DNA of 64,000 bases from Streptomyces agglomeratus (GCF_001746415.1 NZ_MEHJ01000001.1:3369001-3433000), one strand, 5' to 3'; counted from the first letter of the stretch, positions 10,230 to 21,516 are shown. Numbers and translations are program-made. Notes: generated by a model not told the origin, from the letters alone.

Positions 10230-11433
10230 ACGTCCCAACGTTAGCGGCTGCCGGTACGGCGCCGACCCGCGCCAGCAGGTCCGCGAGCCGGTCGGTGACC
10301 ACCTCGGGGTGCTCCAGCATGACCAGATGGCCGGCGTCCGGCACTATCACCAGTTCGGCATCGGGCAGCAGGTCCGCGATGCCCTCGCTGTGCTCGCTGG
10401 GCGTCACCAGATCCTTGTCGCCCGCGAGCACGAGCACCGGCACCTCGGCGAAGATCTCCAGCGCCTCCGCCTTGTCGTGATCGGTAAACGCCGGATAGAA
10501 CTCCGCGACCACGTCGATCGGTGTCCCCTCGATCAGCCGCTCCGCGAACCGCGCGACCGCCGGGTCCACGTCCTTGGAGCCGAACGAGTACCGCTTGATC
10601 AGCCCGGCGAACAGGTCCGCCGTGGCCCGCCGTCCGCGCTCGACGATCTCCGCCTGCGTACCGAGGGCCCGCAGCACACGCGGCAGGACCCGGCGTACGG
10701 CGTTCACGCCCGCCACCGGCAGCCCGAAATTGACCTCGCCGAGCCTCCCCGACGACGTACCGACGAAAACAGCGCCCACGACCCGCTCACGGATGAGCTC
10801 CGGGTACTGGTCGGCCAGGGCCATCACCGTCATGCCGCCCATCGAGTGCCCCACCAGGACCAGCGGTCCCTCGGGCGCGGCCGCGTCGATGACGGCTCTG
10901 AGATCGCGGCCCAGCTGCTCGATGTCGACCGCGACACCGCGCCCCTGGGCCGCGCCGCGCGCCGAGCGGCCGTGGCTGCGCTGGTCCCAGTGCACGGTCC
11001 GTACGACACCCCGCAGCGCCGCCCGCTGGAAGTGCCACGAGTCCTGGCTCAGGCAGAAGCCGTGGCTGAAGACGACGGTGACCGGAGCCGGCGTGCGGCG
11101 CCCGAAGAGCCGGCGCCGGCGAGGACCGGACGAGGCGCCGTCCGCCTCCACCTCGTCCACTTCGTAGTAGATCTCGGTCCCGTCGTCGGCCACGGCCTGC
11201 CCCGGCATTCCGCGCAGAGCTCCGTACGGTCCGGAGGCGTCCAGCGCCAGCCGCGCCTTCTTCCGCATGCCGCGTCCGACGGTCAGCCGCTCCAGAGCGA
11301 CACCGGCGGCGGCGCCCGCCGCGACCACACCTATCGCGGTGCCGGCCACACCCGCCCGGCGCCAGTTGCCGACGGCGGTGGTCGCGGCCTCTGCCGCCAC
11401 CTCCGCCACGCCGGGCGCGCTGCTCTCGCTCAC
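10201..11433 (-). CDS. Membrane-anchored alpha/beta-hydrolase
   Basis: 410 residues with an N-terminal segment rich in Ala/Gly/Val (AGTAIGVVAAGAAAGVALERL) that could anchor it in the membrane. The hydrolase domain has the oxyanion region VFSHGFCLSQ, the nucleophile elbow GHSMGG, the acid in VLAGDKDLVTP and the catalytic His in DAGHLVMLEHPE, so the triad is complete. The substrate is not predictable. Starts GTG 11431-11433, 12 bases after alr, in the same operon. Confidence 0.88.
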   Translation of the reverse strand: MSESSAPGVAEVAAEAATTAVGNWRRAGVAGTAIGVVAAGAAAGVALERLTVGRGMRKKARLALDASGPYGALRGMPGQAVADDGTEIYYEVDEVEADGASSGPRRRRLFGRRTPAPVTVVFSHGFCLSQDSWHFQRAALRGVVRTVHWDQRSHGRSARGAAQGRGVAVDIEQLGRDLRAVIDAAAPEGPLVLVGHSMGGMTVMALADQYPELIRERVVGAVFVGTSSGRLGEVNFGLPVAGVNAVRRVLPRVLRALGTQAEIVERGRRATADLFAGLIKRYSFGSKDVDPAVARFAERLIEGTPIDVVAEFYPAFTDHDKAEALEIFAEVPVLVLAGDKDLVTPSEHSEGIADLLPDAELVIVPDAGHLVMLEHPEVVTDRLADLLARVGAVPAAANVGTYGSTAQPGG

Positions 11434-11445
11434 GGTGCCGCTCTC

Positions 11446-12594
11446 CTAGCTGTCGGGGTCCTCGTTCACATAGACGCGTGGTACCCGCGATCCGATGCGG
11501 GTGACAATCTCGTACGCGATCGTGCCCGCGGCCTGCGCCCAGTCCTCGGCGGTCGGCTCCCCCCGGTCGCCCGGACCGAACAGCACCGCCTCGTCCCCCG
11601 GCTCCACCGTGTCACCGCCGAGGTCGACCACGAACTGGTCCATGGCGACCCGCCCGGCGACCCGCCGCCACTTGCCGCCGACGAGCACGGGCCCGGTGCC
11701 GGAGGCGTGGCGCGGAATGCCGTCGGCGTACCCGACGGGGATCAGCCCGAGCGTCGTCTCCCGCGCCGTTACGTAGTGGTGCCCGTAACTGACGCCGTGG
11801 CCCTCCGGCACCCGCTTGACCAGCGCCACCGACGCGGCGAGCGTCATGACGGGCCGCAGCCCGAAGTCGGCGGGCGTGCCGAGTTCGGGGCTCGGGGAGA
11901 CGCCGTACATGGCGATGCCGGTCCGTACGAGATCGAAGTGCGTGCCGGGCAGGGTCAGCGTCGCGGGTGAGTTGGCGATGTGCCGGACCTCGGGCTCGGC
12001 CCCGGCCTTCTCGGCGTAGTCGACGAGGTCCCGGAAAACGCCGAGCTGGACATCGATCGAGGGGTGCCCGGGCTCGTCGGCACAGGCGAAGTGCGACCAA
12101 AGGCCGGTGACCCGGACCTCGTCCGCCTCCAGGGCGTGGCGCACCAGCTCGGGCCAGTCGGCCGGCTGGCACCCGTTGCGCCCGAGGCCGGTGTCGGCCT
12201 TCAGCTGTACGCGGGCGACCTGCCCGGCGGAACGCGCCGCCTCCACCACTTCGCGCAGCGCCCACATCCCGCTCACGGACACGTCGATGCCGGCCTCGAT
12301 GGCCTCGCGCCACGGCCCGCCGGGGGTCCACAGCCAGCACATCAGCGGCCCGTCGAACCCGGCGGCGCGCAGAGCCAGAGCCTCTTCGGGCGTCGCCGTC
12401 CCCAGCCAGGTCGCCCCCGCGTCGAGGGCCGCGCGGGCACACCGCACAGCGCCGTGGCCGTACGCGTCCGACTTCACCACGGCCATCAACTGGGCCCCCG
12501 CGGCGCGGGCACGCAAAGCCCGCACGTTGGCTCGCAGGGCCGCCAGGTCGATCTCGGCGCGGGCTCGCATGGGGGTATGGCTCATCGCGGTCAT
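11446..12594 (-). CDS. alr: Alanine racemase
   Basis: PLP enzyme that interconverts L- and D-alanine for peptidoglycan. It shows the cofactor-binding AVVKSDAYGHG lysine motif, HIANSPATL, RTGIAMYG, and the second-base tyrosine in GVSYGHHY. 382 residues, normal for the family. The start is uncertain within 27 bases (ATG at 12594, 12585 or 12570); the first was taken. The reading frame is open far upstream, but that part is antisense-type shadow of nnrD. Confidence 0.95.
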   Translation of the reverse strand: MTAMSHTPMRARAEIDLAALRANVRALRARAAGAQLMAVVKSDAYGHGAVRCARAALDAGATWLGTATPEEALALRAAGFDGPLMCWLWTPGGPWREAIEAGIDVSVSGMWALREVVEAARSAGQVARVQLKADTGLGRNGCQPADWPELVRHALEADEVRVTGLWSHFACADEPGHPSIDVQLGVFRDLVDYAEKAGAEPEVRHIANSPATLTLPGTHFDLVRTGIAMYGVSPSPELGTPADFGLRPVMTLAASVALVKRVPEGHGVSYGHHYVTARETTLGLIPVGYADGIPRHASGTGPVLVGGKWRRVAGRVAMDQFVVDLGGDTVEPGDEAVLFGPGDRGEPTAEDWAQAAGTIAYEIVTRIGSRVPRVYVNEDPDS

Positions 12595-12842
12595 CGCGCC
12601 AAGTGTCTCAGAGCCGTACGACAGCCACGGGTCGCCTCCCGCACCGGCGCCGCGCTCGTCCACTCGCCTTCCCGCCGGACGGGGGCCGGGGGTCCGACGA
12701 GGCGAGGGGCGGGGCCGCGCGGGGTGCTCCGTCAGGGGCTGTCCGATGCCCTGTCCGATGCCCTGTCGGGGGCGCTGTCCGGGGCGCGAAGCGGGAGGTG
12801 CGGGCGGGCGCGGGCTTCGTCCGTGACCGTAACGCGCCCGGA

Positions 12843-14333
12843 TCACACCGTCCCGGACGGCGTCCCCGGAGCGGTGCGCCCCCGCCCCACAACCCCGCGC
12901 CAGGCCCCCGGCAGCGCGTCCGCCACGTCCATCGCCCCCACGGGAGCCCCGCCCGCCGCCAGCCGCCCCGCCAGCCCGTGCAGGTACGCCGCGGCCGATC
13001 CCGCGTCCATCGCCCCGAGCCCCGCCGCCAGCAGCGCCCCCGCCAGCCCGGACAGCACATCCCCGCTCCCCGCCGTGGCCAGCCAGGGCGTGCCCGTCGG
13101 ATTCACCCGCACCGGCCGCGCCGCGAACCCGGCGCCCGTGCCGCCCGCAGGCGCGACCAGGGTCGTGGAACCCTTCAGCAGCACCGTGGCCCCGTACAGC
13201 GCGGCCAGCTCCCGCACCGCGACCAGCCGCCCCGCCTCCACTTCCTCCCGCGACACCCCGAGCAGCGCGGCCGCTTCCCCCGCGTGCGGCGTCAGCAGCG
13301 TCGGCGCGTCGCGCCCGCGCACCATCTCCGGCTCCAGCGGACGCAGCCCGTCGGCGTCGACGAGCACCGGCACGTCGGACGCCAGTACGTCCCCCAGCGC
13401 CCCGCCCGCGTCCTCGCCCAGCCCCGGCCCGATCACCCACGCCTGCACCCGCCCGGCCTCGGACGGCGGCCCCGCGTGCACCAGTGCCTCCGGGAAGCGC
13501 GCGATGACCGCGTCCGCACCGTGCCCGACGTACCGCACCGCCCCGGCCCCGCCCCGCAGCGCGCCCGCGACGGCCAGCACCGCCGCCCCCGGATACCGCT
13601 TCGAGCCCGCCACGACGCCCACCACCCCGCGCCGGTACTTGTCGCTCCCGGCCCCCGGGGCCGGCAGGAGCGCGGCGACATCCGCGTGCTGGAGCGCCTC
13701 GACATCCGCCTCCACCGCGCCGAGGTCCAGCCCCAGTTCGATGAGCCGCACGGCCCCCGCGTACTCCCGGGCGGGGTCGACGAGCAGCCCCGGCTTGTAC
13801 GTACCGAACGTCACCGTGACATCGGCCCGCACGCACTCCCCCCGCACCTCCCCGCTGTCCGCCTCGGTCCCGCTGGGCAGGTCCACGGCGACGACGACCG
13901 CCCCGGATTCCCGCGCGGCCCGCGCGAGCGGCACAGCGGCGTCCCGCAGACCGCCCCGCCCGCCGATCCCGGTGATCCCGTCGACCACGAGGTCGGCCCG
14001 CGCGAGAGCGGCCGTCGCGTCCCCCGCCACGGAGCCGCCCGCCGCCCGCAGCGCCGCCAGCCCGCCCCGGTGCGCGCGCCCGGCGTCGAGCAGTACGGCG
14101 GCGACGCCCGCGCCCCGCCGGGCGAGCCGCGCCCCGGCGTACAGCGCGTCGCCCCCGTTGTCGCCGCTCCCGACGAGGAGGACGACCCGCGAGCCGTACA
14201 CCCGCCCCAGCAGCCCCGCGCACACCGCGGCGAGCCCCGCCGCGGCCCGCTGCATGAGCGCGCCCTCGGGGAGCCGCGCCATCAGCTCACGCTCGGCGGT
14301 CCGTACGGTCTCCACGCCATAGGCGGCACGCAT
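12843..14333 (-). CDS. nnrD: Bifunctional NAD(P)H-hydrate epimerase / ADP-dependent dehydratase
   Basis: Repairs hydrated NAD(P)H. The N-terminal YjeF_N epimerase domain (about 1-215) shows VGSGDNGGDALYAGARLARRG and a VDGITGIGGRG active-site stretch. The C-terminal ribokinase-like dehydratase domain (about 225-480) carries VVGVVAGSKRYPGAAVLA, LLTPHAGEAAALLG and the ATP-binding GTPWLATAGSGDVLSGL. 496 residues, as expected for the fusion. The 248 bases between this gene and alr contain only short GC-rich repeats such as CTGTCCGATGCC. Confidence 0.94.
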   Translation of the reverse strand: MRAAYGVETVRTAERELMARLPEGALMQRAAAGLAAVCAGLLGRVYGSRVVLLVGSGDNGGDALYAGARLARRGAGVAAVLLDAGRAHRGGLAALRAAGGSVAGDATAALARADLVVDGITGIGGRGGLRDAAVPLARAARESGAVVVAVDLPSGTEADSGEVRGECVRADVTVTFGTYKPGLLVDPAREYAGAVRLIELGLDLGAVEADVEALQHADVAALLPAPGAGSDKYRRGVVGVVAGSKRYPGAAVLAVAGALRGGAGAVRYVGHGADAVIARFPEALVHAGPPSEAGRVQAWVIGPGLGEDAGGALGDVLASDVPVLVDADGLRPLEPEMVRGRDAPTLLTPHAGEAAALLGVSREEVEAGRLVAVRELAALYGATVLLKGSTTLVAPAGGTGAGFAARPVRVNPTGTPWLATAGSGDVLSGLAGALLAAGLGAMDAGSAAAYLHGLAGRLAAGGAPVGAMDVADALPGAWRGVVGRGRTAPGTPSGTV

Positions 14334-14491
14334 CAGAAGAACACCTCACCCTTCGCCCTCCGCCAGGAGGAACACTCAGCCGGAACGAGCCCCCACCGGA
14401 AGCAGCCCACAGCCCTCAACCCACGCCCTCGGCCTCGGCCCTCAGCTCACAACCCACAGCCATCGGCAGTCGCCGCACCCGCCTCCGGCCC

Positions 14492-14860
14492 TCACCCCTC
14501 CGCGACGACCACCGCCGAAGCGATCCCCGCGTCGTGACTGAGCGACACGTGCCACGACCGCACCCCGAGCGCCTCCGCCCGCGCCAGTACCGTCCCGCTC
14601 ACCCGCAGCCGCGGCTGCCCGCTGTCCTCCACGTACACCTCCGCGTCCGTCCAGTGCAGCCCGGCGGGCGCGCCCAGCGCCTTCGCCAGGGCCTCCTTCG
14701 CCGCGAACCGGGCGGCGAGCGAGGCGATGCCCCGCCGGTCGCCGCTCGGCAGGTTCAACTCACTCGGCAGGAACAGCCGTTCAGCCATCTGCGGCGTACG
14801 CTCCATCGACGCCCGGAAGCGCTCGATCTCGGCGACGTCGATCCCCACACCAATGATCAC
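14492..14860 (-). CDS. acpS: Holo-[acyl-carrier-protein] synthase
   Basis: Transfers 4'-phosphopantetheine from CoA to acyl carrier protein. The family marks are [14 protein letters not shown] at the N-terminus, [13 protein letters not shown] (Mg2+ and CoA binding) and [14 protein letters not shown] at the C-terminus. 122 residues. Of two nearby GTG codons, 14858-14860 was preferred because GGAG lies five bases before it; GTG 14864-14866 overlaps the glmS stop. It follows glmS directly, the usual streptomycete order. Confidence 0.94.
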   Translation of the reverse strand: MIIGVGIDVAEIERFRASMERTPQMAERLFLPSELNLPSGDRRGIASLAARFAAKEALAKALGAPAGLHWTDAEVYVEDSGQPRLRVSGTVLARAEALGVRSWHVSLSHDAGIASAVVVAEG

Positions 14861-14862
14861 GC

Positions 14863-16746
14863 TCACTCCACCGTCACTGACTTGGCCAGGTTCCGGGGCT
14901 GATCGACCTCGTTGCCCCGGGCGGTCGCCAGCTCGCACGCGAAGACCTGCAACGGCACGGTGGAGACCAGCGGCTGAAGGAGCGTCGGCGTGGCGGGAAT
15001 CCAGATCAGATGGTCCGCGTAGGGGACAACGGACTCGTCCCCCTCCTCCGCGATCACGATCGTCCGCGCCCCCCGCGCCCGGATCTCCTGGATGTTCGAC
15101 ACGATCTTCTCGTGCAGAACGGAGCGCCCCCGGGGGGAGGGAACGACGACGACCACCGGCACATCGTGCTCGATGAGCGCGATGGGCCCGTGCTTCAGCT
15201 CACCCGCGGCGAACCCCTCCGCATGCATGTACGCGAGCTCCTTCAGCTTGAGCGCACCTTCCAGGGCGACCGGGTACCCCACATGCCGCCCCAGGAAAAG
15301 CACCGTGTTCTTGTCCGCCAGCGACCGGGCCAGCTCCCGTACCGGCTCCATCGTCTCCAGGACCCGCTCCACCTCGCCCGAGATCTCGGACAGCTCGCGC
15401 ACCACGCCCCGGACCTCGTCCCCCCACTTGGCCCCGCGCACCTGCGCCAGATACAGCGCGACCAGGTAGCAGGCGACCAGCTGCGTCAGGAACGCCTTCG
15501 TGGACGCGACGGCGACTTCGGGCCCAGCGTGCGTGTAGAGGACGGCGTCCGACTCGCGGGGAATGGTCGACCCGTTCGTATTGCACACGGCCAGCACCTT
15601 CGCGCCCTGCTCCCGCGCGTGCCGCAGCGCCATCAGCGTGTCCATGGTCTCGCCGGACTGCGAGATCGCGATCACGAGCGTCCGTGAGTCGAGAATCGGG
15701 TCGCGGTACCGGAATTCGCTCGCCAGCTCGGTCTCGCAGGGAATCCGCGTCCAGTGCTCGATCGCCAGCTTCGCGATCATCCCGGCATGGAAGGCGGTCC
15801 CGCAGGCGACCACCACGATCTTGTCGACTTCCCGCAGTACGGAATCGGGGATCCGCACCTCGTCGAGCCGCAGCGAGCCGGCGCCGTCGATCCGCCCCAG
15901 CAGCGTGTCGGCGACCGCCTTCGGCTGCTCGGCGATCTCCTTCAGCATGAAGTAGTCGTAGCCGCCCTTCTCGGCGGCGGAGGAGTCCCAGTCGATGTGG
16001 TAGGACCGCGCCTTCCCGGGCGCGCCGTGGAAGTCGGTGACCGAGACGGACACCCCGGCGCTGCCGCCGCCCTTGCCCCCGCTCTCGTCCCGCCGCAGCT
16101 CGACGACCTGGTCCTGCCCCAGCTCGATCGCGGAGCGGGTGTGCGCGATGAACGCGGCGACATCGGAGGCGAGGAACGCCTCGCCCTCCCCCACCCCGAC
16201 CACCAGCGGCGAGTTCCGCCGCGCCCCCACCACCACGTCCGGCTCGTCCGCGTGCACGGCGACGAGCGTGAACGCCCCGTCGAGCCGCCGGCACACCAGC
16301 CGCATCGACTCCGCCAGGTCCCCGCACGAGGAGAACGACTCGGCGAGCAGATGCGCCACGACCTCGGTGTCGGTCTCCGACACCAGCTCGTGCCCGCGCT
16401 CGGCGAGCTCGTCGCGCAGCGCAGCGAAGTTCTCGATGATCCCGTTGTGCACCACGGCGACGCGCCCCGCGTTGTCCAGATGCGGGTGCGCGTTGGTGTC
16501 GGTGGGCCCGCCGTGCGTGGCCCACCGGGTGTGTCCGATGCCCGTGCCCCCGGCCGGCAGCGGCCGCCCCACGAGCTCCTTCTCCAGGTTGACGAGCTTG
16601 CCCGCCTTCTTCCCCGCGGCCAGCCCGCCGTCGGCGAGGACTGCCACGCCCGCCGAGTCGTAGCCCCGGTATTCGAGGCGCTTCAGTCCCGCGACGACAA
16701 CATCAAGCGCCGACTGCCCGCCGACGTACCCCACGATTCCGCACAT
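14863..16746 (-). CDS. glmS: Glutamine-fructose-6-phosphate aminotransferase (isomerizing)
   Basis: Makes glucosamine-6-phosphate, the first step to UDP-GlcNAc. The mature N-terminal Cys (MCGIVGYVG) is the Ntn glutaminase nucleophile. Two SIS isomerase domains follow ([27 protein letters not shown] [12 protein letters not shown]), ending in the conserved [13 protein letters not shown]. 627 residues, slightly long because of a Gly/Lys/Ser-rich loop (GGKGGGSAG) in the interdomain part. A TAGGGT six bases before the ATG suggests a leaderless transcript; this is inference. Confidence 0.97.
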   Translation of the reverse strand: MCGIVGYVGGQSALDVVVAGLKRLEYRGYDSAGVAVLADGGLAAGKKAGKLVNLEKELVGRPLPAGGTGIGHTRWATHGGPTDTNAHPHLDNAGRVAVVHNGIIENFAALRDELAERGHELVSETDTEVVAHLLAESFSSCGDLAESMRLVCRRLDGAFTLVAVHADEPDVVVGARRNSPLVVGVGEGEAFLASDVAAFIAHTRSAIELGQDQVVELRRDESGGKGGGSAGVSVSVTDFHGAPGKARSYHIDWDSSAAEKGGYDYFMLKEIAEQPKAVADTLLGRIDGAGSLRLDEVRIPDSVLREVDKIVVVACGTAFHAGMIAKLAIEHWTRIPCETELASEFRYRDPILDSRTLVIAISQSGETMDTLMALRHAREQGAKVLAVCNTNGSTIPRESDAVLYTHAGPEVAVASTKAFLTQLVACYLVALYLAQVRGAKWGDEVRGVVRELSEISGEVERVLETMEPVRELARSLADKNTVLFLGRHVGYPVALEGALKLKELAYMHAEGFAAGELKHGPIALIEHDVPVVVVVPSPRGRSVLHEKIVSNIQEIRARGARTIVIAEEGDESVVPYADHLIWIPATPTLLQPLVSTVPLQVFACELATARGNEVDQPRNLAKSVTVE

Positions 16747-16824
16747 GTCCGCACCCTACGGCCGAGCCCCCCACGTGACCGAGCACACCACCCACGACGC
16801 CCCCGCACACCCGACAATGTTGAG

Positions 16825-17814
16825 GTGATCACTTCGCCGCCACGAAGCGCCCAGCGTCGGCCCGACGCCTCGCCGTACCTGGACCTGACGCGGGCGGAGT
16901 GGAGTGCGCTGCGCGAGAAGACGCCGCTGCCCCTGACGGCGGAGGAGCTCGAACAGCTCCGCGGCCTGGGCGACGTCATCGACCTCGACGAGGTGCGCGA
17001 CGTCTACCTCCCGCTGTCCCGCCTGCTCAATCTGTACGTACAGGCGACCTCCGGCCTGCGCGGCGCCCTGAACACCTTCCTCGGCGACCCGGCCAACGGC
17101 CACGGCTCCCAGCGCGGCACCCCCTTCGTCATAGGGGTCGCGGGCAGCGTCGCCGTGGGCAAGTCGACCGTCGCCCGGCTGCTCCAGGCCCTGCTGGCCC
17201 GCTGGCCCGAGCACCCGCACGTCGAGCTGCTCACCACCGACGGCTTCCTGTACCCGATGGAGGAGCTCAAGCGTCGAGGACTGCTGTCCCGCAAGGGCTT
17301 CCCCGAGTCGTACGACCGCCGCGCCCTGACCCGCTTCGTCGCCGACATCAAGGCCGGCAAGGACGAGGTCACCGCGCCCGTCTACTCCCACCTGATCTAC
17401 GACATCGTGCCGGGCGAGCGCCTCACGGTCCGCCGCCCCGACATCCTGATCGTCGAGGGGCTGAACGTCCTCCAGCCGGCCCTCCCCGGCAAGGACGGCC
17501 GCACCCGGGTCGGTCTCGCCGACTACTTCGACTTCAGCGTGTACGTCGACGCCCGCGCCGAGGACATCGAGACCTGGTACCTCAACCGCTTCCGCAAGCT
17601 GCGCGCGACGGCCTTCCAGGACCCCTCCTCGTACTTCACGAAGTACACCCAGGTCTCGGAGGAAGAGGCCCTCGACTACGCCCGTACGATGTGGCGGACC
17701 ATCAACAAGCCGAACCTGCTGGAGAACGTGGCGCCGACACGCGGCCGTGCCACGCTGGTGGTGCGCAAGGGCCCCGACCACAAGGTCAAGCGCCTCTCGC
17801 TCCGCAAACTCTGA
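16825..17814 (+). CDS. coaA: Type I pantothenate kinase
   Basis: Phosphorylates pantothenate, the committed step to CoA. The 329-residue protein has the P-loop [44 protein letters not shown], and IVEGLNVLQ, all typical of CoaA. Start GTG 16825-16827; the upstream open frame is antisense to glmS. Divergent from glmS with under 80 bases between starts. Confidence 0.95.
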   Translation: MITSPPRSAQRRPDASPYLDLTRAEWSALREKTPLPLTAEELEQLRGLGDVIDLDEVRDVYLPLSRLLNLYVQATSGLRGALNTFLGDPANGHGSQRGTPFVIGVAGSVAVGKSTVARLLQALLARWPEHPHVELLTTDGFLYPMEELKRRGLLSRKGFPESYDRRALTRFVADIKAGKDEVTAPVYSHLIYDIVPGERLTVRRPDILIVEGLNVLQPALPGKDGRTRVGLADYFDFSVYVDARAEDIETWYLNRFRKLRATAFQDPSSYFTKYTQVSEEEALDYARTMWRTINKPNLLENVAPTRGRATLVVRKGPDHKVKRLSLRKL

Positions 17815-17826
17815 GGAGTACGCCCC

Positions 17827-18771
17827 GTGCTTCACCTGCGCCTGATCGTCCCCGCCGACCGCACCGACGAAGTCGTCCGTACGGTCGAGAAGACGGTCGG
17901 CACGACGCACCTCGCCGTGGTCCCCGGAGCGGCCCGCGACCCCCGGGGCGACCTCATCATGTGCGACGTCGCGCGCGAGGCGGGCGACGACCTCATCAAC
18001 TCGCTGCGCGCGCTGGGCATCGACGAGTGCGGATCGATCGCCGTCGAGAACATCGACCTGTCGCTGTCCCGGCGGGCCGACCGGGCGGAGAAGGACGCGC
18101 CGGGCGAGGGCGCGGACGCCGTGCTGTGGGAGCACCTGTCGGACGCGACGCACGAGGAGTCGACGCTCTCCGTCACCTACATCGCGTTCCTGTCGCTGGC
18201 GACGATGATCGCGGCCTGCGGTGTGGTGCTCGACAACGCGATCCTGATCGTCGGCGCGATGGCGGTGGGCCCGGAGTTCGGCCCGCTGGCCGGATTCTGC
18301 ACGGCGGTGGTGCAGCGCGCGCCGCGCCTGGCCTGGCGCTCGTTCACCGCGCTGATCGTGGGCTTCGCGGCGGCGATGGCGGTGACGGTCGTGTTCAGCC
18401 TCTTCATGGACGCGACCCACCTGTTCACCGAGGAGAAGCTCAACGCCGCCCGCCCCAACACGGGCTTCATCTACGCCCCGGACTGGTTCTCGTTCGTCGT
18501 TGCGGTACTGGCGGGCTCGGCCGGAATGCTGTCCCTCACCTCGGCCAAGGCCGGTGCCATGGTCGGCGTGGCCATCTCGGTGACGACGGTCCCGGCCGCG
18601 GCCAATGCCGCCGTGGCGCTGGCTTACGGCGACCTGAGCCAGACCAAGGGCTCGTCCGAGCAGCTCTTGCTCAACCTGTTGGGCATCGTCGTCGCCGGAA
18701 CGCTCACGCTGCTCGCCCAGAAATACTTCTGGGCGAAGCAGCGTGAGCGCACGGCGCGCACGAGCGGTTAG
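17827..18771 (+). CDS. DUF389 family membrane protein
   Basis: 314 residues. An N-terminal ferredoxin-like soluble part ([20 protein letters not shown]) is followed by about six transmembrane helices carrying [18 protein letters not shown] and [21 protein letters not shown], the DUF389 signatures. Function unknown; a transporter-like role is often assumed. GTG 17827-17829 has a GAGGAG ribosome site. The stop overlaps that of convergent glmM by four bases (TTAG palindrome), so transcription must run into glmM antisense. Confidence 0.9.
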   Translation: MLHLRLIVPADRTDEVVRTVEKTVGTTHLAVVPGAARDPRGDLIMCDVAREAGDDLINSLRALGIDECGSIAVENIDLSLSRRADRAEKDAPGEGADAVLWEHLSDATHEESTLSVTYIAFLSLATMIAACGVVLDNAILIVGAMAVGPEFGPLAGFCTAVVQRAPRLAWRSFTALIVGFAAAMAVTVVFSLFMDATHLFTEEKLNAARPNTGFIYAPDWFSFVVAVLAGSAGMLSLTSAKAGAMVGVAISVTTVPAAANAAVALAYGDLSQTKGSSEQLLLNLLGIVVAGTLTLLAQKYFWAKQRERTARTSG

Positions 18772-20126
18772 CCGAGCGCGGACTTCACCACGTCGGCGAG
18801 CCGCCCGGCGACCGCCTTCGCCTGCTCGATGTCGGCCGCCTCGACCATGACGCGCACGAGCGGCTCGGTGCCCGACGAACGCAGCAGTACCCGCCCCGTG
18901 GCACCCAGCTCGCGCTCGGCGTCGGCGACGGCGGCCGCCAGCTCGGCGGAGGTGGTGACGCGCGACTTGTCGACGTCGGGCACGTTGATCAGGATCTGCG
19001 GCAGCCGGCTCATGACCCCGGCGAGGTCCGCGAGCGTACGCCCGGTGGCGGCCACCCGCGCGGCCAGCATCAGGCCCGTCAGGGTGCCGTCGCCCGTGGT
19101 GGCGTGGTCCAGCACGATCACGTGCCCGGACTGCTCGCCGCCCAGGGCGTACCCCTCGGCCTTCATCGACTCCAGTACGTACCGGTCGCCGACGGCCGTC
19201 TGCACGAGCTCGATGCCCTCGCGCTCCATCGCCAGCTTGAAGCCGAGGTTCGACATGACGGTGCCGACGACGGTGTTCTTGCGCAGCTGACCGGCCTCGC
19301 GCATGGCGAGGGCGAGTACGGCGAGGATCTGGTCCCCGTCGACCTCACGGCCCTCGGCGTCCACGGCCAGGCACCGGTCGGCGTCCCCGTCGTGGGCGAT
19401 CCCGAGGTCGGCGCCGTGCTCGACGACGGCGGCCTGGAGCATCTCCAGGTGCGTGGAGCCGCATCCGTCGTTGATGTTCAGCCCGTCGGGATCGGCACCG
19501 ATGGTGACGATCTCGGCGCCGGCCCGCGCGAAGGCCTCCGGCGACACCCGGGAGGCCGCCCCGTGCGCCTCGTCCAGTACGACCTTGACCCCGTCGAGCC
19601 GGTTCGGCAGTACACCGATCAGGTGCGCGATGTACTGGTCGAAGCCCGCGTCGTAGTCGGAGACGCGGCCGACGCCCGCACCGGTCGGCCGGGCCCACGG
19701 CTCCCCGGACCGGTGCTGCTCGTACACGGCCTCGATCCGGTGCTCCAGCTCGTCGGCGAGCTTGTGACCGCCGCGCGCGAAGAACTTGACACCGTTGTCC
19801 GGCATCGCGTTGTGGCTCGCGGAGAGCATCACTCCCAGGTCGGCACCGAGCGCGCCCGTCAGGTACGCCACCGCCGGCGTGGGCAGCACGCCCACCCGCA
19901 GCACGTCGACGCCCGCGCTCGCCAGACCCGCCACGACGGCGGCCTCCAGAAACTCCCCCGACGCACGCGGATCGCGTCCGACCACGGCGGTCGGCCGATG
20001 TCCCGCGAAGGTGCCCGCCTCGGCGAGTACGTGCGCCGCCGCGACCGACAGGCCGAGCGCGAGCTCCGCCGTCAGGTCCGCGTTGGCGACACCGCGCACA
20101 CCGTCAGTGCCGAAGAGTCGTCCCAC
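18768..20126 (-). CDS. glmM: Phosphoglucosamine mutase
   Basis: Converts glucosamine-6-phosphate to the 1-phosphate, downstream of GlmS. 452 residues with [11 protein letters not shown] at the start, the phosphoserine loop [13 protein letters not shown], the metal-binding DGDADRC loop, GGEQSGHV and the phosphate-binding [15 protein letters not shown] at 20124-20126 with GGAGG upstream; an 11-base tandem duplication (20135-20156) doubles the ribosome-site-like CGGAG. Confidence 0.96.
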   Translation of the reverse strand: MGRLFGTDGVRGVANADLTAELALGLSVAAAHVLAEAGTFAGHRPTAVVGRDPRASGEFLEAAVVAGLASAGVDVLRVGVLPTPAVAYLTGALGADLGVMLSASHNAMPDNGVKFFARGGHKLADELEHRIEAVYEQHRSGEPWARPTGAGVGRVSDYDAGFDQYIAHLIGVLPNRLDGVKVVLDEAHGAASRVSPEAFARAGAEIVTIGADPDGLNINDGCGSTHLEMLQAAVVEHGADLGIAHDGDADRCLAVDAEGREVDGDQILAVLALAMREAGQLRKNTVVGTVMSNLGFKLAMEREGIELVQTAVGDRYVLESMKAEGYALGGEQSGHVIVLDHATTGDGTLTGLMLAARVAATGRTLADLAGVMSRLPQILINVPDVDKSRVTTSAELAAAVADAERELGATGRVLLRSSGTEPLVRVMVEAADIEQAKAVAGRLADVVKSALG

Positions 20127-20179
20127 TGGTGTCCTCCGAAAATGCTCCGAAAATGCAAGGCTGCAAAGCGATAAACGAA

Positions 20180-20212
20180 CGCCCCGACAGCACACAATGT
20201 GCCGCCGGGGCG
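20180..20212 (-). terminator. Terminator after rplM-rpsI
   Basis: CGCCCCG (20180-20186) pairs with CGGGGCG (20206-20212), and GCACA/TGTGC extends the inner stem. On the minus strand a T-rich stretch (TTCGTTTATCG) follows. It lies 28 bases past the rpsI stop and before glmM. Confidence 0.65.
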
Positions 20213-20240
20213 AACGTCTTGATACGGGCGAGCAGGCGGA

Positions 20241-20768
20241 TTAGCGCTTGCTGTACTGCGGCGCCTTACGGGCCTTCTTGAGACCGGCCTTCTTGCGCTC
20301 GACCGCACGGTCGTCGCGGGAGAGGAAGCCGGCCTTCTTCAGCGCCGGGCGGTTGTTCTCCACGTCCGCCTCGTTCAGCGCACGGGCGACACCGAGGCGG
20401 AGCGCACCGGCCTGACCGGAAACGCCGCCACCCGCGATGCGGGCGATGACGTCGTAGCGGCCGTCGAGCTCGAGCACCTTGAAGGGCTCGTTGACTTCCT
20501 GCTGGTGAACCTTGTTCGGGAAGTAGTCCTCGAGCGTACGCCCGTTGATCTTCCACTTGCCGGTGCCCGGAACGATCCGGACGCGGGCGATGGCGTTCTT
20601 GCGACGGCCAAGGCCGGCCGCCGGCTGCGGGTCACCGAAACGGCCCGCGAGGGACTCGCTGGTGTACTCGCCCTCGACGGGAACCTCGGACTCGAAGGTG
20701 GTCACCTCGGCGAAGGTCTCTTCGGCCTCGGAACCCTCGACGGGCGTCTCAACAGTGGTCTCGGCCAC
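20241..20768 (-). CDS. rpsI: 30S ribosomal protein S9
   Basis: uS9, whose C-terminal tail reaches the P-site tRNA. The core starts about residue 49 ([15 protein letters not shown]) and ends in the basic [12 protein letters not shown]. At 175 residues it is longer than most S9 proteins because of an acidic N-terminal extension, known in streptomycetes. Second gene of the rplM-rpsI operon. Confidence 0.97.
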   Translation of the reverse strand: MAETTVETPVEGSEAEETFAEVTTFESEVPVEGEYTSESLAGRFGDPQPAAGLGRRKNAIARVRIVPGTGKWKINGRTLEDYFPNKVHQQEVNEPFKVLELDGRYDVIARIAGGGVSGQAGALRLGVARALNEADVENNRPALKKAGFLSRDDRAVERKKAGLKKARKAPQYSKR

Positions 20769-20812
20769 GATTCTCCTCAGATTTCTTTCGTTCTTAGGGG
20801 GTGTGGCCGGAA

Positions 20813-21256
20813 CTACTGCGCGACCTGGGTGATCTCGAACGGCACCGGCTGCTGGGCAGCGTGCGGGTGCTCGGGACCTGCGTAGACCTTCAGCTTCGAG
20901 AGCATCTGGCGACCCAGGGTGTTCTTGGGGATCATGCCCTTGATGGCCTTCTCGACGGCCTTCTCGGGGTTCTTCGCCAGCAGCTCGTCGTAACGAACGG
21001 AGCGCAGACCACCCGGGAAACCGGAGTGGCGGTACGCCATCTTCTGGGTCTTCTTGTTGCCGGACAGGTGAACCTTGTCGGCGTTGACGATGATGACGAA
21101 GTCACCCATGTCCATGTGCGGGGCGTAGATCGCCTTGTGCTTGCCCCGCAGGAGGGTGGCGGCAGTCGTCGCCAGACGGCCCAGGACGATGTCCTGCGCG
21201 TCGATGATGTGCCACTGGCGCGTGACATCGCCGGGCTTGGGGCTGTACGTACGCAC
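20813..21256 (-). CDS. rplM: 50S ribosomal protein L13
   Basis: uL13, 147 residues, with [16 protein letters not shown] and the basic YRHSGFPGG segment. First gene of the rplM-rpsI operon, with a leader of about 170 bases after the promoter. Confidence 0.97.
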   Translation of the reverse strand: MRTYSPKPGDVTRQWHIIDAQDIVLGRLATTAATLLRGKHKAIYAPHMDMGDFVIIVNADKVHLSGNKKTQKMAYRHSGFPGGLRSVRYDELLAKNPEKAVEKAIKGMIPKNTLGRQMLSKLKVYAGPEHPHAAQQPVPFEITQVAQ

Positions 21257-21435
21257 GGTCGTAGCCTTCGCTTCTTCAGTGAGTGGGTCCTGACAAGGCC
21301 ACTGGGACGATCACGACAGCCTTGGCGGCATCCGGGGACGCAACCCGTCTGCCTGCCGCTGGTCATCGGCCCGGTGGACCGGCGTAAGGGCCCCTCGCGT
21401 GAGAACGACCAAGCCAATACGCATAACGAACTGGA

Positions 21436-21465
21436 AGCCTACCCGCCTGCCCCCGTACGGGTCAA
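21436..21465 (-). promoter_or_regulatory. rplM-rpsI promoter
   Basis: Minus-strand TTGACC (21460-21465), 18-base spacer, TAGGCT (21436-21441). It lies 51 bases from the end of the insertion sequence, so the promoter itself was not interrupted. Confidence 0.75.
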
Positions 21466-21510
21466 AACGGCCCGGCGGAGCAGGCGCCCCGCCGCCGCGA
21501 CGCGGGCGGC

Positions 21511-21516
21511 CCTAGC
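21511..21516. repeat. Left target-site duplication (CCTAGC)
   Basis: CCTAGC here is identical to the six bases at 22584-22589 on the other side of the element. It matches the NCTAGN target of IS481. Confidence 0.88.

Noticed and set aside
16756..18420. 554-residue leftward open frame opposite coaA and the DUF389 gene
   Set aside because: Its composition (Asp/Val/Gly/Arg-rich, no domain) is that of a shadow frame opposite well-supported genes.
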